In this document: piece after piece, positions 35,689-45,291 of the stretch
Position numbering within the stretch: the first letter of the stretch is position 1
Layout of the letters: each line of letters starts with the position of its first letter
Origin: Desulfomonile tiedjei
Lineage (GTDB): Bacteria; Desulfobacterota; Desulfomonilia; Desulfomonilales; Desulfomonilaceae
Assembly: GCA_016212925.1 (NCBI GenBank)
Contig: JACRDF010000039.1
Coordinates: forward strand, 1 to 64,000
Length of the DNA stretch: 64,000 nt
Direction: 5' to 3'
Translations under genes and position numbers: made by a program
Notes under the pieces: generated by a model
The model's input: only the letters and a program-made list of their open reading frames with translations
The model's database searches: none
What the model was told of the DNA's origin: nothing

Positions 35689-36620
35689 CACTGACCAAGA
35701 GCCACATTAAGGAGATCCGCGATCTCTTGCAGGGGGGCGCCCTAGCGAACTTCCCCTTGCGATGGCTTACCTCTTTCAGGATCGGAGGACCTGCGGACCT
35801 GGTGGCTGTACCTGCAAACGCTGAACAACTGGCCGATCTCGTCAATTACCTGAAACACAGCAAGATTCCCCGGTTCTTTCTCGGAGCAGGTACCAATGTG
35901 CTCTTCCAGGATGCCGGTTTCCGAGGAGTCGTTGTACGAATGACGGGCCTGCGAAAATGGGACTTCAGAACAAACGGCTCGGGACAAGGCCGCATAACTG
36001 TTGCAGCAGGAGCCGCGCTCCAGAAGGTCATCGTCAAGGCGCGCAAGCTGGGTTGGACTGGCATGGAAGCTCTCTGGGGGATTCCCGGTTCTTTTGGAGG
36101 GGCCGTTGCTACCAACGCAGGAGCCGGCGGTGTCTGCATTGGAGAAATCTTGGCTGGAGTTGACTTGTTGACCCAGGCGGGAGAACGGATCTCTCTGGAA
36201 AAGGAGGAGATCCGTCACAGCTATCGCACGTTGGACCTACCCCAAGGATCTGTAGTACTGAGCGGAACTCTGAAGCTCAATGGTGACGATCCAGCTTCGA
36301 TCGAAGAGAAATTGGCTAAGGCAAAAACCCTGCGCCGCACCACACAGCCAAGGGGGCTCCATAGTGCGGGGTGTGTTTTCAAGAATCCTGCGCCGGACAA
36401 TCCCGCGGGCGCAATAATAGATCGGCTCGGCTTCAAAGGCACCACAATTGGAGATGCTCAAGTTTCACAGCGTCACGCGAATTTCATTATTAATCGGGGA
36501 CAAGCAAAGTCGATTGATGTCATGGCACTCGTCGAAAAAATCCGAGAAAGGGTTTGGCAGGAGGAACGCATTGAGTTGGAAATGGAAATCTGCGTTATAG
36601 GAGAGACCGCAGATGCTTAA
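35685..36620 (+). CDS. murB: UDP-N-acetylenolpyruvoylglucosamine reductase MurB
   Basis: 311 residues, FAD-binding. TSFRIGGPADLVAVP, FLGAGTNVLF, EALWGIPGSFGGAVATNAGA, HSAGCVFKNPAPDNPAG. The position normally held by the catalytic proton donor Ser (AG-S-xFKNP) is Cys here, which can still act as a general acid. GTG start within the murC stop. Reduces enolpyruvyl-UDP-GlcNAc to UDP-MurNAc with NADPH. Confidence 0.95.
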   Translation: MTLTKSHIKEIRDLLQGGALANFPLRWLTSFRIGGPADLVAVPANAEQLADLVNYLKHSKIPRFFLGAGTNVLFQDAGFRGVVVRMTGLRKWDFRTNGSGQGRITVAAGAALQKVIVKARKLGWTGMEALWGIPGSFGGAVATNAGAGGVCIGEILAGVDLLTQAGERISLEKEEIRHSYRTLDLPQGSVVLSGTLKLNGDDPASIEEKLAKAKTLRRTTQPRGLHSAGCVFKNPAPDNPAGAIIDRLGFKGTTIGDAQVSQRHANFIINRGQAKSIDVMALVEKIRERVWQEERIELEMEICVIGETADA

Positions 36621-37452
36621 GAGGAAACCGCGCCTGATACTTACCAGAGAGGAACCGCCGGCTCCCCCTGCGAAGCGCTCGGAGAATCGCAAGAGGAATC
36701 GGGTGATACTCCGTTACGCTCTCCTGACCGTTTTGATAATTGATTCCGGTCTTGCACTGGCGCTGGGTTATTTGTTCTTTCTCCACCTGCCCTACCTCAA
36801 TCTGCACCACGTGGATGTGATCGGAAACCGCCATCTGTCACGTTCCGAGATTGTCGAGGCCGCTGAGGTGGAGCAGGGAACCAACCTGCTGACCGTGGAT
36901 CTCAGGGCCATTACAACAAACCTGAAGAGACATCCGTGGATCGGTTCCGCGGCGGTATACCGGCGATTTCCGGGCCAGCTGATCATTGAAGTCGAAGAGC
37001 GGACACCGCGGGCGATATTGGCCGCGGACAAGCTTCATTACGTGGACCAGCAAGCCGAATTCTTTACGCGGCTCCTTCCGGGCGACCGGGTGGACCTCCC
37101 TCTTTTCACGGGGGTGAAGCCCGAGGAGCTTCAATCAAACGGATCGGAAATCCGGGAAATGATTAGAACCGGCCTGAACCTTCTGGAACTCATGGAACGT
37201 ACCGGCTCAGAGATGAACCCAAACGCCGTAGCGGAAATCCGATTGGATCTCGACGAAGGTTTGAGCTTGTGCACTAGAGACGGCCGCCTGGTTGTCCTGG
37301 GCAAAAAGGATCTTGAAGGAAAAATACAACGATACGGGCGCCTGAAGAAGTTCTTGTCTCAAAGAGGGGAATGGACAAGCGCGCGGATCATCAATCTCGA
37401 CTTCGAGGATCGTGCTGTGGTCCGGTGGGATAAAGCGCGCCTCCAGGGGTAG
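36613..37452 (+). CDS. ftsQ: Cell division protein FtsQ
   Basis: 279 residues. Cytoplasmic basic head, one membrane helix (about 34-57), POTRA domain (LHHVDVIGNRHLSRSEIV...TVDLRAITTNLKRHPWIGSAAVYRRFPGQLIIEVEERTP) and a beta domain. Periplasmic scaffold linking FtsL/B to the early divisome. Its ATG lies 8 bases inside the murB 3' end. TAG stop, followed 4 bases later by ftsA. Confidence 0.93.
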   Translation: MLKRKPRLILTREEPPAPPAKRSENRKRNRVILRYALLTVLIIDSGLALALGYLFFLHLPYLNLHHVDVIGNRHLSRSEIVEAAEVEQGTNLLTVDLRAITTNLKRHPWIGSAAVYRRFPGQLIIEVEERTPRAILAADKLHYVDQQAEFFTRLLPGDRVDLPLFTGVKPEELQSNGSEIREMIRTGLNLLELMERTGSEMNPNAVAEIRLDLDEGLSLCTRDGRLVVLGKKDLEGKIQRYGRLKKFLSQRGEWTSARIINLDFEDRAVVRWDKARLQG

Positions 37453-37456
37453 AAAT

Positions 37457-38689
37457 ATGACACGAAGCGAGAGCATTGTCGCGGGTCTTGATGTAGGGAC
37501 CACAAAGGTGTGCGCCATAATCGGCGAAGTCAACGCTGAAGGTATGGTGGACATCATAGGGGTTGGAAGTGCGCCTTCGAGAGGCTTGCGACGGGGGGTC
37601 GTTGTCAATATCGACCACACGGTTTCCAGCATCAGGAAGGCTGTGGAAGATGCCGAACTAATGGCCGGCTGTCAGGTGGATAGCGTCTATGCGGGCATTT
37701 CAGGGGGCCATATCAAAGGGATCAATTCCCACGGCGTCATAGCGATCAAGAATCGAGAAGTGACCGAAGTGGATGTGGCCCGCGTGATTGACGCGGCGCG
37801 CGCGGTTGCTATTCCGCTGGATCGCGAGGTGATACACATCTTGCCCCAGGAATTCATGGTGGACGACCAGGAAGGCATCAAAGAGCCCATTGGTATGGCA
37901 GGTGTGCGCCTGGAAGCAAAAGTTCACATTATCACCGGTGCGGTCTCCGCGGCTCAGAACATTGTTCGCTGCGCCCACAGAAGCGGGCTGAAGGTCCAGG
38001 ATATGGTCCTGCAGCAAATGGCCGCATCGGAGGCGGTCCTGTCCCCTGACGAGAAAGAGTTGGGCGTCGCCCTGGTTGACGTCGGAGGCGGAACCACGGA
38101 CATTGCGATCTTTGGTGAAGGCGCAATACAGCACACATCCGTCATATCCGTGGGCGGAGAGCAGTTGACCAACGACATAGCGGTCGGCCTCAGGACTCCC
38201 ATGATCGAAGCAGAGAGGATTAAAAAACGATACGGCTGTGCCCTGGGATCTATGGTCGACAAGGATGAAACGGTCACCGTTCCGGGTGTGGGAGGCCGCC
38301 AGCCGCGCATACTCTCCCGGTCCGTGCTTGCGGACATAACCGAACCACGGCTGGAAGAGATCTTCGGACTCGTCCGCAGGGAACTGGAGAGGCACAATCT
38401 GCTGCAATCAGTGGCGTCCGGCATGGTGCTCACGGGCGGGTCCGTAGCCATCGACGGGGTCTGCGAACTAGCTGAACAGATCTTCGACATGCCCGTCAGG
38501 CTCGGTTACCCCATCGCAATAAGCGGCCTGGTGGACGTGGTCAATTCCCCGGTCTATGCGACCGGAGTTGGTCTGGTGCTATGGGGCGCTCGGAACAAGA
38601 GCGTGGACCTCGGAGTGTCCTATTATCCCGGTAATGCTTTGAACCGAGTGGTCGGACGGATGAAGCAGTGGTTTGCTGAAGCTTTCTGA
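37457..38689 (+). CDS. ftsA: Cell division protein FtsA
   Basis: 410 residues from ATG 37457, with AGGGG 6 bases upstream; a longer frame from 37412 overlaps ftsQ and lacks the conserved start. Actin-like ATPase: VAGLDVGTTKVCAIIGEV, EFMVDDQEGIKEPIGMAGVRLEA, LVDVGGGTTDIAIF, SVGGEQLTNDIAVGL, VLTGGSVAIDGV. A C-terminal amphipathic helix (RVVGRMKQWFAEAF) tethers FtsZ filaments to the membrane. Confidence 0.97.
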   Translation: MTRSESIVAGLDVGTTKVCAIIGEVNAEGMVDIIGVGSAPSRGLRRGVVVNIDHTVSSIRKAVEDAELMAGCQVDSVYAGISGGHIKGINSHGVIAIKNREVTEVDVARVIDAARAVAIPLDREVIHILPQEFMVDDQEGIKEPIGMAGVRLEAKVHIITGAVSAAQNIVRCAHRSGLKVQDMVLQQMAASEAVLSPDEKELGVALVDVGGGTTDIAIFGEGAIQHTSVISVGGEQLTNDIAVGLRTPMIEAERIKKRYGCALGSMVDKDETVTVPGVGGRQPRILSRSVLADITEPRLEEIFGLVRRELERHNLLQSVASGMVLTGGSVAIDGVCELAEQIFDMPVRLGYPIAISGLVDVVNSPVYATGVGLVLWGARNKSVDLGVSYYPGNALNRVVGRMKQWFAEAF

Positions 38690-38815
38690 TTTGGGCTCCA
38701 TCGGTGGAGTCTTGGGAATTCGAGAGAAGGTTGTCAACTAGGTTTGGAGGGGCTGATACCGATGTGCGGTCATGGAGTTGACGTCAAGGGTCACGAGCAT
38801 GGAGCGCTGCCCTAT

Positions 38816-38901
38816 AAAATCCCCCCTGCCCCCCCTTTAGCAAAGGGGGGTAGTGGAGTGGACGTCCCCCCCTTTCTTAAAGGGGGGTCAGGGGGGATTT
38901 T
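38816..38901. repeat. 86-base composite inverted repeat between ftsA and ftsZ
   Basis: Outer arms AAAATCCCCCCTG (38817 on) and CAGGGGGGATTTT (to 38901). Each side also folds on itself as CCCCCCTTTAGCAAAGGGGGG or CCCCCCTTTCTTAAAGGGGGG. This is a four-armed hairpin in a 298-base spacer. It could uncouple ftsZ from ftsA, act as a terminator or attenuator, or be a miniature mobile repeat. The rest of the spacer holds only the ftsZ ribosome site. Confidence 0.75.
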
Positions 38902-38987
38902 GAGAGCTGGCAACGCTTTCTTCCTCGCCTACGTTAAGTCTTTGAACGCGAAATGGTATGAGATTTTGATTCCAGGAGGTACCGGCT

Positions 38988-40205
38988 ATGCTGGACTTTG
39001 AAATGGATTCCGATCGCAACGCTTTAATAAGGGTTATTGGCGTGGGAGGCGGCGGTGGCAACGCCGTAAACAACATGATAAGGGCCGGTCTCAGCGGAGT
39101 TGAATTCATCGCTGCAAACACCGATGCTCAGTCTCTTCAGCACAACCTGGCAGAGACCAAAATTCAGTTGGGCCGCCAGCATACCAGAGGTCTGGGAGCC
39201 GGAGCCGACCCCGAGGTCGGGCGTTTGGCAGCGAACGAAGACTACGATAGCCTTCGTGACACCCTGGAAGGCTCGGACATGGTCTTTATCACCGCGGGCC
39301 TTGGCGGCGGCACGGGCACAGGCGCAGCCCCGATACTGGCGCGAATCGCGCGGCAGGAGATCGGTTGCCTTACAGTGGCCGTGGTCACCAAGCCTTTTCT
39401 TTTTGAAGGCAAAAAGAGAATGCGCCAGGCCGAAGAAGGTATCGACATGCTCCGCCGCGAGGTGGACACGCTCATAATCATTCCCAATCAGCGCCTGCTC
39501 TCATTGAAAAAGGATATCTCTTTTCTCGACGCCTTCCGCAAAGCGGATGATGTTCTTCTCCAGGGCGTGCGAGGCATCTCCGACCTGGTCACGGTCAACG
39601 GACTGATAAACCTCGATTTCGCTGATGTGAAAACCATCATGCAAGAAAAGGGTGTGGCTCTGCTCGGGACAGGTTCCGCGATCGGTGAAGGCCGCGTCGA
39701 GGAAGCCACCCGAATGGCGATCAACAGCCCGTTGCTGGAAGACGTTTCCATGTCCGGAGCAAGAGGCGTCCTGATCAACATCACCGGTTCGTCTTCCATG
39801 AGCCTGTCGGAAATCAGCGACGCTGTCTCCGTAATTCAAAACGAGGCTCATGACGAAGCCAACATCATCTTCGGAGCGGTAATTGACGAAGAGATGGGCG
39901 ACGCGGTGAACGTTACGGTGATTGCTACCGGCTTCGGGCGCGCTGAATCCCTTCCTCACACCAGAGGCGAACAATCGACCGTCGGCCGTCCCATTCTCGT
40001 TCAACTGGATGAGAAGCCCAGGTCCGATAAGCCGGTTGCACGCACGGTGATTCCTTCAGAACCTCAAGACTCCCGCGTCCCTTCGTTTATTCGGCGCAGC
40101 CAGAGGGAAAAGAACAGCCGCCACCTAGGCGTGGTCGATGACTACGAAACAGAGACCGAGGAAGATCTCGACATCCCCACCTTCTTGAGAAAGCAGGCGG
40201 AGTAG
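38988..40205 (+). CDS. ftsZ: Tubulin-like cell division protein FtsZ
   Basis: 405 residues. GTP-binding VGGGGGNAVNNM and GLGGGTGTGAAP; T3/T4 and the T7 loop NGLINLDFADVKTIM; C-terminal peptide DLDIPTFLRKQ that binds FtsA. AGGAGG (38974-38979) lies 8 bases before the ATG, a very strong site, which fits the need for high FtsZ levels. TAG stop. Confidence 0.98.
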   Translation: MLDFEMDSDRNALIRVIGVGGGGGNAVNNMIRAGLSGVEFIAANTDAQSLQHNLAETKIQLGRQHTRGLGAGADPEVGRLAANEDYDSLRDTLEGSDMVFITAGLGGGTGTGAAPILARIARQEIGCLTVAVVTKPFLFEGKKRMRQAEEGIDMLRREVDTLIIIPNQRLLSLKKDISFLDAFRKADDVLLQGVRGISDLVTVNGLINLDFADVKTIMQEKGVALLGTGSAIGEGRVEEATRMAINSPLLEDVSMSGARGVLINITGSSSMSLSEISDAVSVIQNEAHDEANIIFGAVIDEEMGDAVNVTVIATGFGRAESLPHTRGEQSTVGRPILVQLDEKPRSDKPVARTVIPSEPQDSRVPSFIRRSQREKNSRHLGVVDDYETETEEDLDIPTFLRKQAE

Positions 40206-40243
40206 GGGAAACGCCGGAACCTTTTGTCCGAATTAGCAAGAAG

Positions 40244-40271
40244 CACGGACCTGGCGGAGCCCAGGTCCGTG
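40244..40271 (+). terminator. Hairpin after ftsZ
   Basis: 11-bp stem CACGGACCTGG / CCAGGTCCGTG with a 6-base loop, 38 bases after the ftsZ stop. No T-run follows, so a canonical intrinsic terminator is not shown. It may mark the end of the dcw transcript. Confidence 0.5.
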
Positions 40272-40527
40272 GCACCCCAGCTTCCTCAAAGTTAGAGTTT
40301 GTTGACGGCCACACGCGTGGTAATCAGATCGGTAGCCTGAGCCAGAAGGCGTCCAAATAGGACATTCCCGTCGCTTCGCAGCCTTCACGCCGTGGCTCCT
40401 GGCCTACCGAGACTTCCCAGTCGGGTAGTGGGCCAGTTTGAAATAGCACAAAATGGCGAGACAGTAGCACATTATTGACTAAAGCGCGCGCGGTGATAAG
40501 CTGAAGCCCGGCTACGGGGTTGTTTAA
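40272..40527. other. Intergenic region between dcw and tcmP
   Basis: No gene recognised. Base composition falls towards AT richness from about 40430 onward, marking the change from the dcw cluster to the accessory pair. No clear -35/-10 pair. Confidence 0.4.
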
Positions 40528-41403
40528 GTGGTAAGTAAACAACAATTTGGCGGAAGCTGGACTACGGAGAAACTCGATAGATTGCGGAAATATCTGTCTG
40601 CCTACACGACAATACTCAGCAAGCAACCGTTCAGGTATGCCTATATTGATGCGTTTGCTGGAACCGGCTATCGGGAATTAAAAGGTACCGGCATCCAGCC
40701 AAATTTATTGTCTGAGTTGGCCGATATTGAACCGCAAAGTTTTTTGCAGGGGTCGGCTCGCATTGCATTGGAGTGCACTCCGTCCTTTCACAGCTATATC
40801 TTCATCGAGAAGACGAAGGGAAAACTCGCGGAACTTCAAAATAGCCTCTCCAGAGAGTTCCCAGAAAAAGCGAAACACATCATGTTCATTCGTGGCGATG
40901 CAAATACTGTAATTCAGCACTTGTGCGAAAGAGATTGGCGACTGCACCGCGCGGTATTATTTCTTGATCCATTCGGAATGCAGGTCGCCTGGCCTACCCT
41001 TGAAGCCATCGCAAAAACTCAAGCTATTGATTTGTGGATTCTTTTCCCGCTCGGCGTAGCGGTTAATCGGATGCTTACTAAAGACGGCCAAATTGACGAG
41101 AAATGGAAGAGCAAACTGGATGAAATCTTCGGACGCAGAGATTGGTACGACACTTTTTATGAGGCAGACTAGCAAACCCCACTGTTTAGTGCAGCAACGA
41201 AAATGCAGAAAACGGCTGATTTTGCCGTAATCATGACCTACTACGTTAATCGGTTGAAAACCATCTTTTATCACGTTGCGCAAAATCCGTTGCCGCTTTA
41301 CAACTCGAAAAACAACCCTCTTTACGCCCTGTTCTTCGCCGCTGGTAACCCAAAAGGGGGTAAAACCGCAGTTAAAATAGCGCAATACATCCTAGGCAAT
41401 TGA
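40528..41403 (+). pseudogene. tcmP: Three-Cys-motif partner protein TcmP, interrupted by in-frame TAG
   Basis: GTG start. The first 214 codons run to TAG at 41170-41172. The same frame continues intact for another 76 codons to TGA at 41401-41403, ending in the normal family C-terminus (NPLYALFFAAGNPKGGKTAVKIAQYIL). Total 292 codons, usual TcmP length. DAFAGTG (41-47) resembles a SAM-binding loop and LDPFG (146-150) resembles a DPPY-type motif, suggesting a methyltransferase-like fold. Function unknown. It precedes the three-Cys-motif gene by 3 bases, the standard arrangement for the family. Either a nonsense mutation (one CAG-to-TAG change) or suppressed readthrough. Confidence 0.85.
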
Positions 41404-41406
41404 AAT

Positions 41407-42153
41407 ATGGCAGCAAACTCGGCCATCGAGTGGACCGAATCGACTTGGAATCCCATTACCGGGTGCACTAAACTCAGCGAAGGGTGCCGCCACTGCTACG
41501 CGGAACGCATGGCGCGTCGTCTGAAGGCCATGGGGCAACCTAACTACTCGAATGGATTCGCACTCACACTCCACGACCATGTTCTTGCCGCGCCTCTTCA
41601 GTGGAGAAGGCCACAGACAGTGTTTGTCAACTCTATGAGTGATCTTTTCCACGAAGATGTACCTGTCGAATTCATTGTAAAGGTTTTCAACATCATGCGG
41701 CAGGCTCATTGGCACACCTTCCAGATCCTTACCAAGCGCTCCGAACGTGTCATGGAGCTGAGCCCGCGGTTGCCATGGCCTGAAAACGTCTGGATGGGAG
41801 TTACTGTTGAAAATGCGGCGTACTCTTTCCGGATCGAGCATCTAAGGCGAACGGATGCAAAGACCAAGTTTTTGTCTTTGGAGCCGTTGCTCGGCCCCCT
41901 CCCCGGCCTTGACCTACGCGACATTGATTGGGTTATCGTTGGCGGGGAATCAGGACCAAAAGCCAGACCCATCAAGGCCCCCTGGGTCCGTGAGATCAGG
42001 GAACAATGCTCTAGGGCCTCTGTTCCTTTCTTTTTCAAGCAGTGGGGAGGAACAAACAAGAAGAAGGCAGGCAGGCTGTTGGACGGGTGCACGTGGGATG
42101 CAATGCCAAGAGCAGCGAGGAGCAACCAGGGGCTGCTAGGCCTTAGTGTTTAA
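41407..42153 (+). CDS. Three-Cys-motif (phage Gp37/Gp68-like, DUF5131) protein
   Basis: 248 residues. The opening motif [17 protein letters not shown]6-C-x2-CYAERMA has three cysteines (20, 27, 30) expected to hold an iron-sulfur cluster, as in radical SAM-like proteins. [57 protein letters not shown] and PFFFKQWGG are strong family marks. Family members occur in phages and near TcmP. The role is unknown; a nucleic-acid or RNA modification with TcmP is plausible. Its 3' end overlaps the convergent ABC permease gene by 18 bases. Confidence 0.92.
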   Translation: MAANSAIEWTESTWNPITGCTKLSEGCRHCYAERMARRLKAMGQPNYSNGFALTLHDHVLAAPLQWRRPQTVFVNSMSDLFHEDVPVEFIVKVFNIMRQAHWHTFQILTKRSERVMELSPRLPWPENVWMGVTVENAAYSFRIEHLRRTDAKTKFLSLEPLLGPLPGLDLRDIDWVIVGGESGPKARPIKAPWVREIREQCSRASVPFFFKQWGGTNKKKAGRLLDGCTWDAMPRAARSNQGLLGLSV

Positions 42154-43362
42154 GGCTTCGATGGGATCCAGCCTAGCGGCCTTCCATGACGGGTAAATGC
42201 CAAAGATGAGCCCGGTGACGACAGAGAAAACCAGCGACAGCACGATGTAATCAGGAGCCAATGTAACGGGCATTCCGGAGAATTGTCTGACTCCGGCCGC
42301 TCCTCCGATACCCACGATCAGACCTGCAAATCCACCCACTACTCCCAGAAATGACGATTCAACAAGAAATTGAACCAGTATGTCCGTTCGTTTCGCACCT
42401 ACAGCGCGACGAATCCCAATCTCGCTCACTCGTTCCCTGATGGAAAGCAGCATGACTCCCAGTATCCCGACGCCTCCGATAATCAAGGAAATCACTGCAA
42501 TGCTCGCAACCAGAAGGCTGAAAGTCCTTGCCACCGAGCTTTGGGCCTCTATTACATCAGCTTGATTCTGAATGGTGAAGTCATCCACCGTGCTCGCCCG
42601 CAATCGGTGGCGATCTCTCAGGAGTGACCGGATTTCAGCCTCTGCTTTGTGAATGCTATCGAATCCCGCGGCCTCGACGAATATGTTGCTCAAATAGGTG
42701 ACGTTCATGAGTTTGTTCATGGCCGTCCTCAACGGCACGAGAATCTGGTCGTCTTCGTCTTCGCCCGAAACTGCGCCTTTGGGGACGGTCACTCCGATCA
42801 CTTTGAACAGGACCTTTCCGATCCTGATTGATTCACCCACCGGATTTCTGCCCGAAAAAAGGGTCTGCACCACGGTAGGCCCCACAATCGCCACCGGAGC
42901 CATGAGCCTGTTTTCATCCTCATCGAAGAACGCACCGGATTCGACGGATATATTTCTGACCGCCTGAACCAGCGGCATAGTGCCCACTATTCTGGTGCTG
43001 TAGCTCACATTCTCGAACTTGACCGACAGTTTCTTGGAATAAGCCGGGGCTACGCGTTTCACTGATGGACATTCCTCGGCAATCGCCGAGGCATCCTTAA
43101 GGGTCAACGTGGTCATAATTCCGAGTTGCCCCACCTGTCCCTTCACCGATCTTGATTGCCCCGCGCTGACCACAATCAGATTTGTGCCCATGCCTTCGAT
43201 TTTTCTGCGAACTTCGTCTTCAGCTCCTCTGCCGATTCCTACCATTACGATGACCGAAGCCACTCCAATCATGATCGCCAGCACTGCGAGAGCCACTCTC
43301 AAAGGGTGGCTTGTCAGAGACTTTATGGCAATCCGGAATCCGCGGAACGGCCTGGGTCGCAT
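42136..43362 (-). CDS. MacB-like ABC transporter permease (second permease)
   Basis: 408 residues from ATG 43362, with AGGTGA 6 bases upstream; a start at 43440 would overlap the previous gene. FtsX/MacB architecture: TM1 ([20 protein letters not shown]), large periplasmic MacB_PCD region, then three helices with [26 protein letters not shown]. Paralogue of the neighbouring permease, so the pair may form a heterodimer. Last gene of the four-gene exporter operon. Confidence 0.88.
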   Translation of the reverse strand: MRPRPFRGFRIAIKSLTSHPLRVALAVLAIMIGVASVIVMVGIGRGAEDEVRRKIEGMGTNLIVVSAGQSRSVKGQVGQLGIMTTLTLKDASAIAEECPSVKRVAPAYSKKLSVKFENVSYSTRIVGTMPLVQAVRNISVESGAFFDEDENRLMAPVAIVGPTVVQTLFSGRNPVGESIRIGKVLFKVIGVTVPKGAVSGEDEDDQILVPLRTAMNKLMNVTYLSNIFVEAAGFDSIHKAEAEIRSLLRDRHRLRASTVDDFTIQNQADVIEAQSSVARTFSLLVASIAVISLIIGGVGILGVMLLSIRERVSEIGIRRAVGAKRTDILVQFLVESSFLGVVGGFAGLIVGIGGAAGVRQFSGMPVTLAPDYIVLSLVFSVVTGLIFGIYPSWKAARLDPIEALNTKA

Positions 43363-43369
43363 AACGATC

Positions 43370-44578
43370 TCACCTGAGGGCGTCGATGGGGTTGAGGTTT
43401 GCAGCTCTCTTTGCCGGCTGAATCCCCGCAATAAGTCCAACGATGATTGCGCTCACCAAAGCCAGTGCGATAGGTTCCCACATCAGGGCTGTCGGCAGTT
43501 TTATGAAACCTGACAGAGCCTTGAGCCCGATCAACCCCAATATGATGCCTAGAACCCCTCCTATGGCGGCAACACTGACCGCTTCCATCAGGAACTGGAC
43601 AAGAATATCTCTTTTTCGGGCACCCACTGCTCTACGAATGCCAATCTCCCCCCTGCGTTCGTTTACTGCGATGAACATGATATTCGCGATGACTATCGCG
43701 CCCACTATAAGCGAGATGCCTGTCACCAATACGAGAAAGAGGCTGAAAGTCGTGGAAAGCTTCGATGCAATGACCATGACCTGGGTTGGCGTCACGATCG
43801 TGAAGTCATCTTCTACGCCTGTCGGAAGATTGTGGCGCTCCCGAAGAAGCGCTCGAACATCGTTGACGGTTTGAGACATCCTGGAGGGATCGTGCAATGC
43901 AATCTTTATCATGAACAGGTAATCCTGATTAAAGACCCTTTTTTGGCCGGTGGACAGAGGTATAACCACACGGCTGTCCATATCGACACCTACAGCCGAG
44001 GCTCCTCTCGCCTCAAGGACACCAATGATCTCGAAAGGATTATTTCCAAGCAGGATCTGCTTCCCGACCGGATCCTCATCTTCAAAGAGGTCCTTCTGAA
44101 TGGTCTTGCCTATCACCGCCACTCGGGCCAATCTTCCGGCGTCTTCTTCGGAAAGAAACCTGCCGACCTCGGGCGGTGTGTTCCAAACGGACGACCAGTT
44201 GGTATTCGCTGCGATGAGCACTCCGTAGGAACTCTTGTTGCCGTATTTCACAGGAAAATCTCTCCGGTTAATCTGCGGGCTAACATCCCTGACGTTCGCA
44301 ATCTCGGACATCATGGCCTGGCTGTCCTCCACCCTCAACGTTGTGGGGACCGCTTGCGGAACGCCGGGTTTCCTGCCGGAGCCGGCCATGACCATGATTT
44401 GATCCAGACCCCACTTTTCAACCTTGCCCATGACCTCGGCTCTTGCCCCGAGCACCGAAGACGCGATGATGGTGAGTGTTGCCACGCCGATTATGACGCC
44501 CAGCATCATGAGGAAAGTCCTTGTCTTGTTTTCCGCCATGGCGCTTAGGGCTTGTACACTCAGACGAAGTGTTCTCAT
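43370..44578 (-). CDS. MacB-like ABC transporter permease (first permease)
   Basis: 402 residues. TM1 (TFLMMLGVIIGVATLTIIASSVLG), MacB periplasmic core (DVSPQINRRDFPVKYGNKSSYGV...), and C-terminal helices ([25 protein letters not shown]). The start overlaps the ATPase stop by four bases, giving translational coupling. Unlike E. coli MacB the ATPase is a separate protein. Confidence 0.9.
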   Translation of the reverse strand: MRTLRLSVQALSAMAENKTRTFLMMLGVIIGVATLTIIASSVLGARAEVMGKVEKWGLDQIMVMAGSGRKPGVPQAVPTTLRVEDSQAMMSEIANVRDVSPQINRRDFPVKYGNKSSYGVLIAANTNWSSVWNTPPEVGRFLSEEDAGRLARVAVIGKTIQKDLFEDEDPVGKQILLGNNPFEIIGVLEARGASAVGVDMDSRVVIPLSTGQKRVFNQDYLFMIKIALHDPSRMSQTVNDVRALLRERHNLPTGVEDDFTIVTPTQVMVIASKLSTTFSLFLVLVTGISLIVGAIVIANIMFIAVNERRGEIGIRRAVGARKRDILVQFLMEAVSVAAIGGVLGIILGLIGLKALSGFIKLPTALMWEPIALALVSAIIVGLIAGIQPAKRAANLNPIDALR

Positions 44579-45273
44579 TGGGCCACCTCCGCCAATGGAC
44601 TCGCGGTGGGGCGGTCGCTGGAAATTCTGCCGTCCTTCATCTGGATTACTCGGTCGGCTTGAAGCGCCACTTCCATGTCGTGAGTCACGACTACCAGGGT
44701 GACTCCGCGGGCATGCAGTTCCCGGAATATCTTGATAACTTCCTCACCGGAGGATGAGTCCAGGTTTCCCGTGGGCTCGTCAGCGAGGATTATGCGAGGG
44801 TCATTGATGAGGGCCCGCGCGATTGCCACTCGCTGCTGCTGCCCGCCCGACAACTCCCGCGGCAAGTGATCCACGCGATCTGCAAGGCCCACGGAGGTCA
44901 GGACGGTAAGTGCCCGTTCCTTCATATTTGAATCGGCGTCGCTGTAGATGAGAGGCAGAATTACATTTTCCCACGCGGTCATCCTGGGAAGAAGATGAAA
45001 AGACTGGAAGACAAAGCCGATCTTCTCATTCCGTATTCTTGAGAGTTCGTCGTCGTCCATGTCATGTACCGGGACACCGTCCAGGACATAAGTCCCTTCC
45101 GTCGATTTATCCAGGCAGCCAAGAATGTTCAGTAGAGTGCTCTTTCCCATTCCTGATGGGGCCATTATTGAAACAAACTCGCCTTCGTGAATGGTGAGGG
45201 TAACATCTTTCAGAACGCGCACTTCCATGCTGTCTTTTTGAAATGTTTTTGAGAGATTGGTCACCTCTATCAT
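44575..45273 (-). CDS. MacB/LolD-type ABC transporter ATPase
   Basis: 232 residues. Walker [10 protein letters not shown] (Ala in the first position), Q-loop [10 protein letters not shown], signature [15 protein letters not shown], Walker [13 protein letters not shown], switch His [14 protein letters not shown] lies 6 bases before the ATG. Powers export through the two permeases. Confidence 0.92.
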   Translation of the reverse strand: MIEVTNLSKTFQKDSMEVRVLKDVTLTIHEGEFVSIMAPSGMGKSTLLNILGCLDKSTEGTYVLDGVPVHDMDDDELSRIRNEKIGFVFQSFHLLPRMTAWENVILPLIYSDADSNMKERALTVLTSVGLADRVDHLPRELSGGQQQRVAIARALINDPRIILADEPTGNLDSSSGEEVIKIFRELHARGVTLVVVTHDMEVALQADRVIQMKDGRISSDRPTASPLAEVAQ

Positions 45274-45291
45274 CGTCTACCTCCATGAGGG

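Noticed and set aside
40528..41403. Pyrrolysine-encoded reading of the tcmP amber codon
   Set aside because: TAG ends several other genes here and no pyl gene is visible, so a mutation is more likely; readthrough remains a testable alternative.
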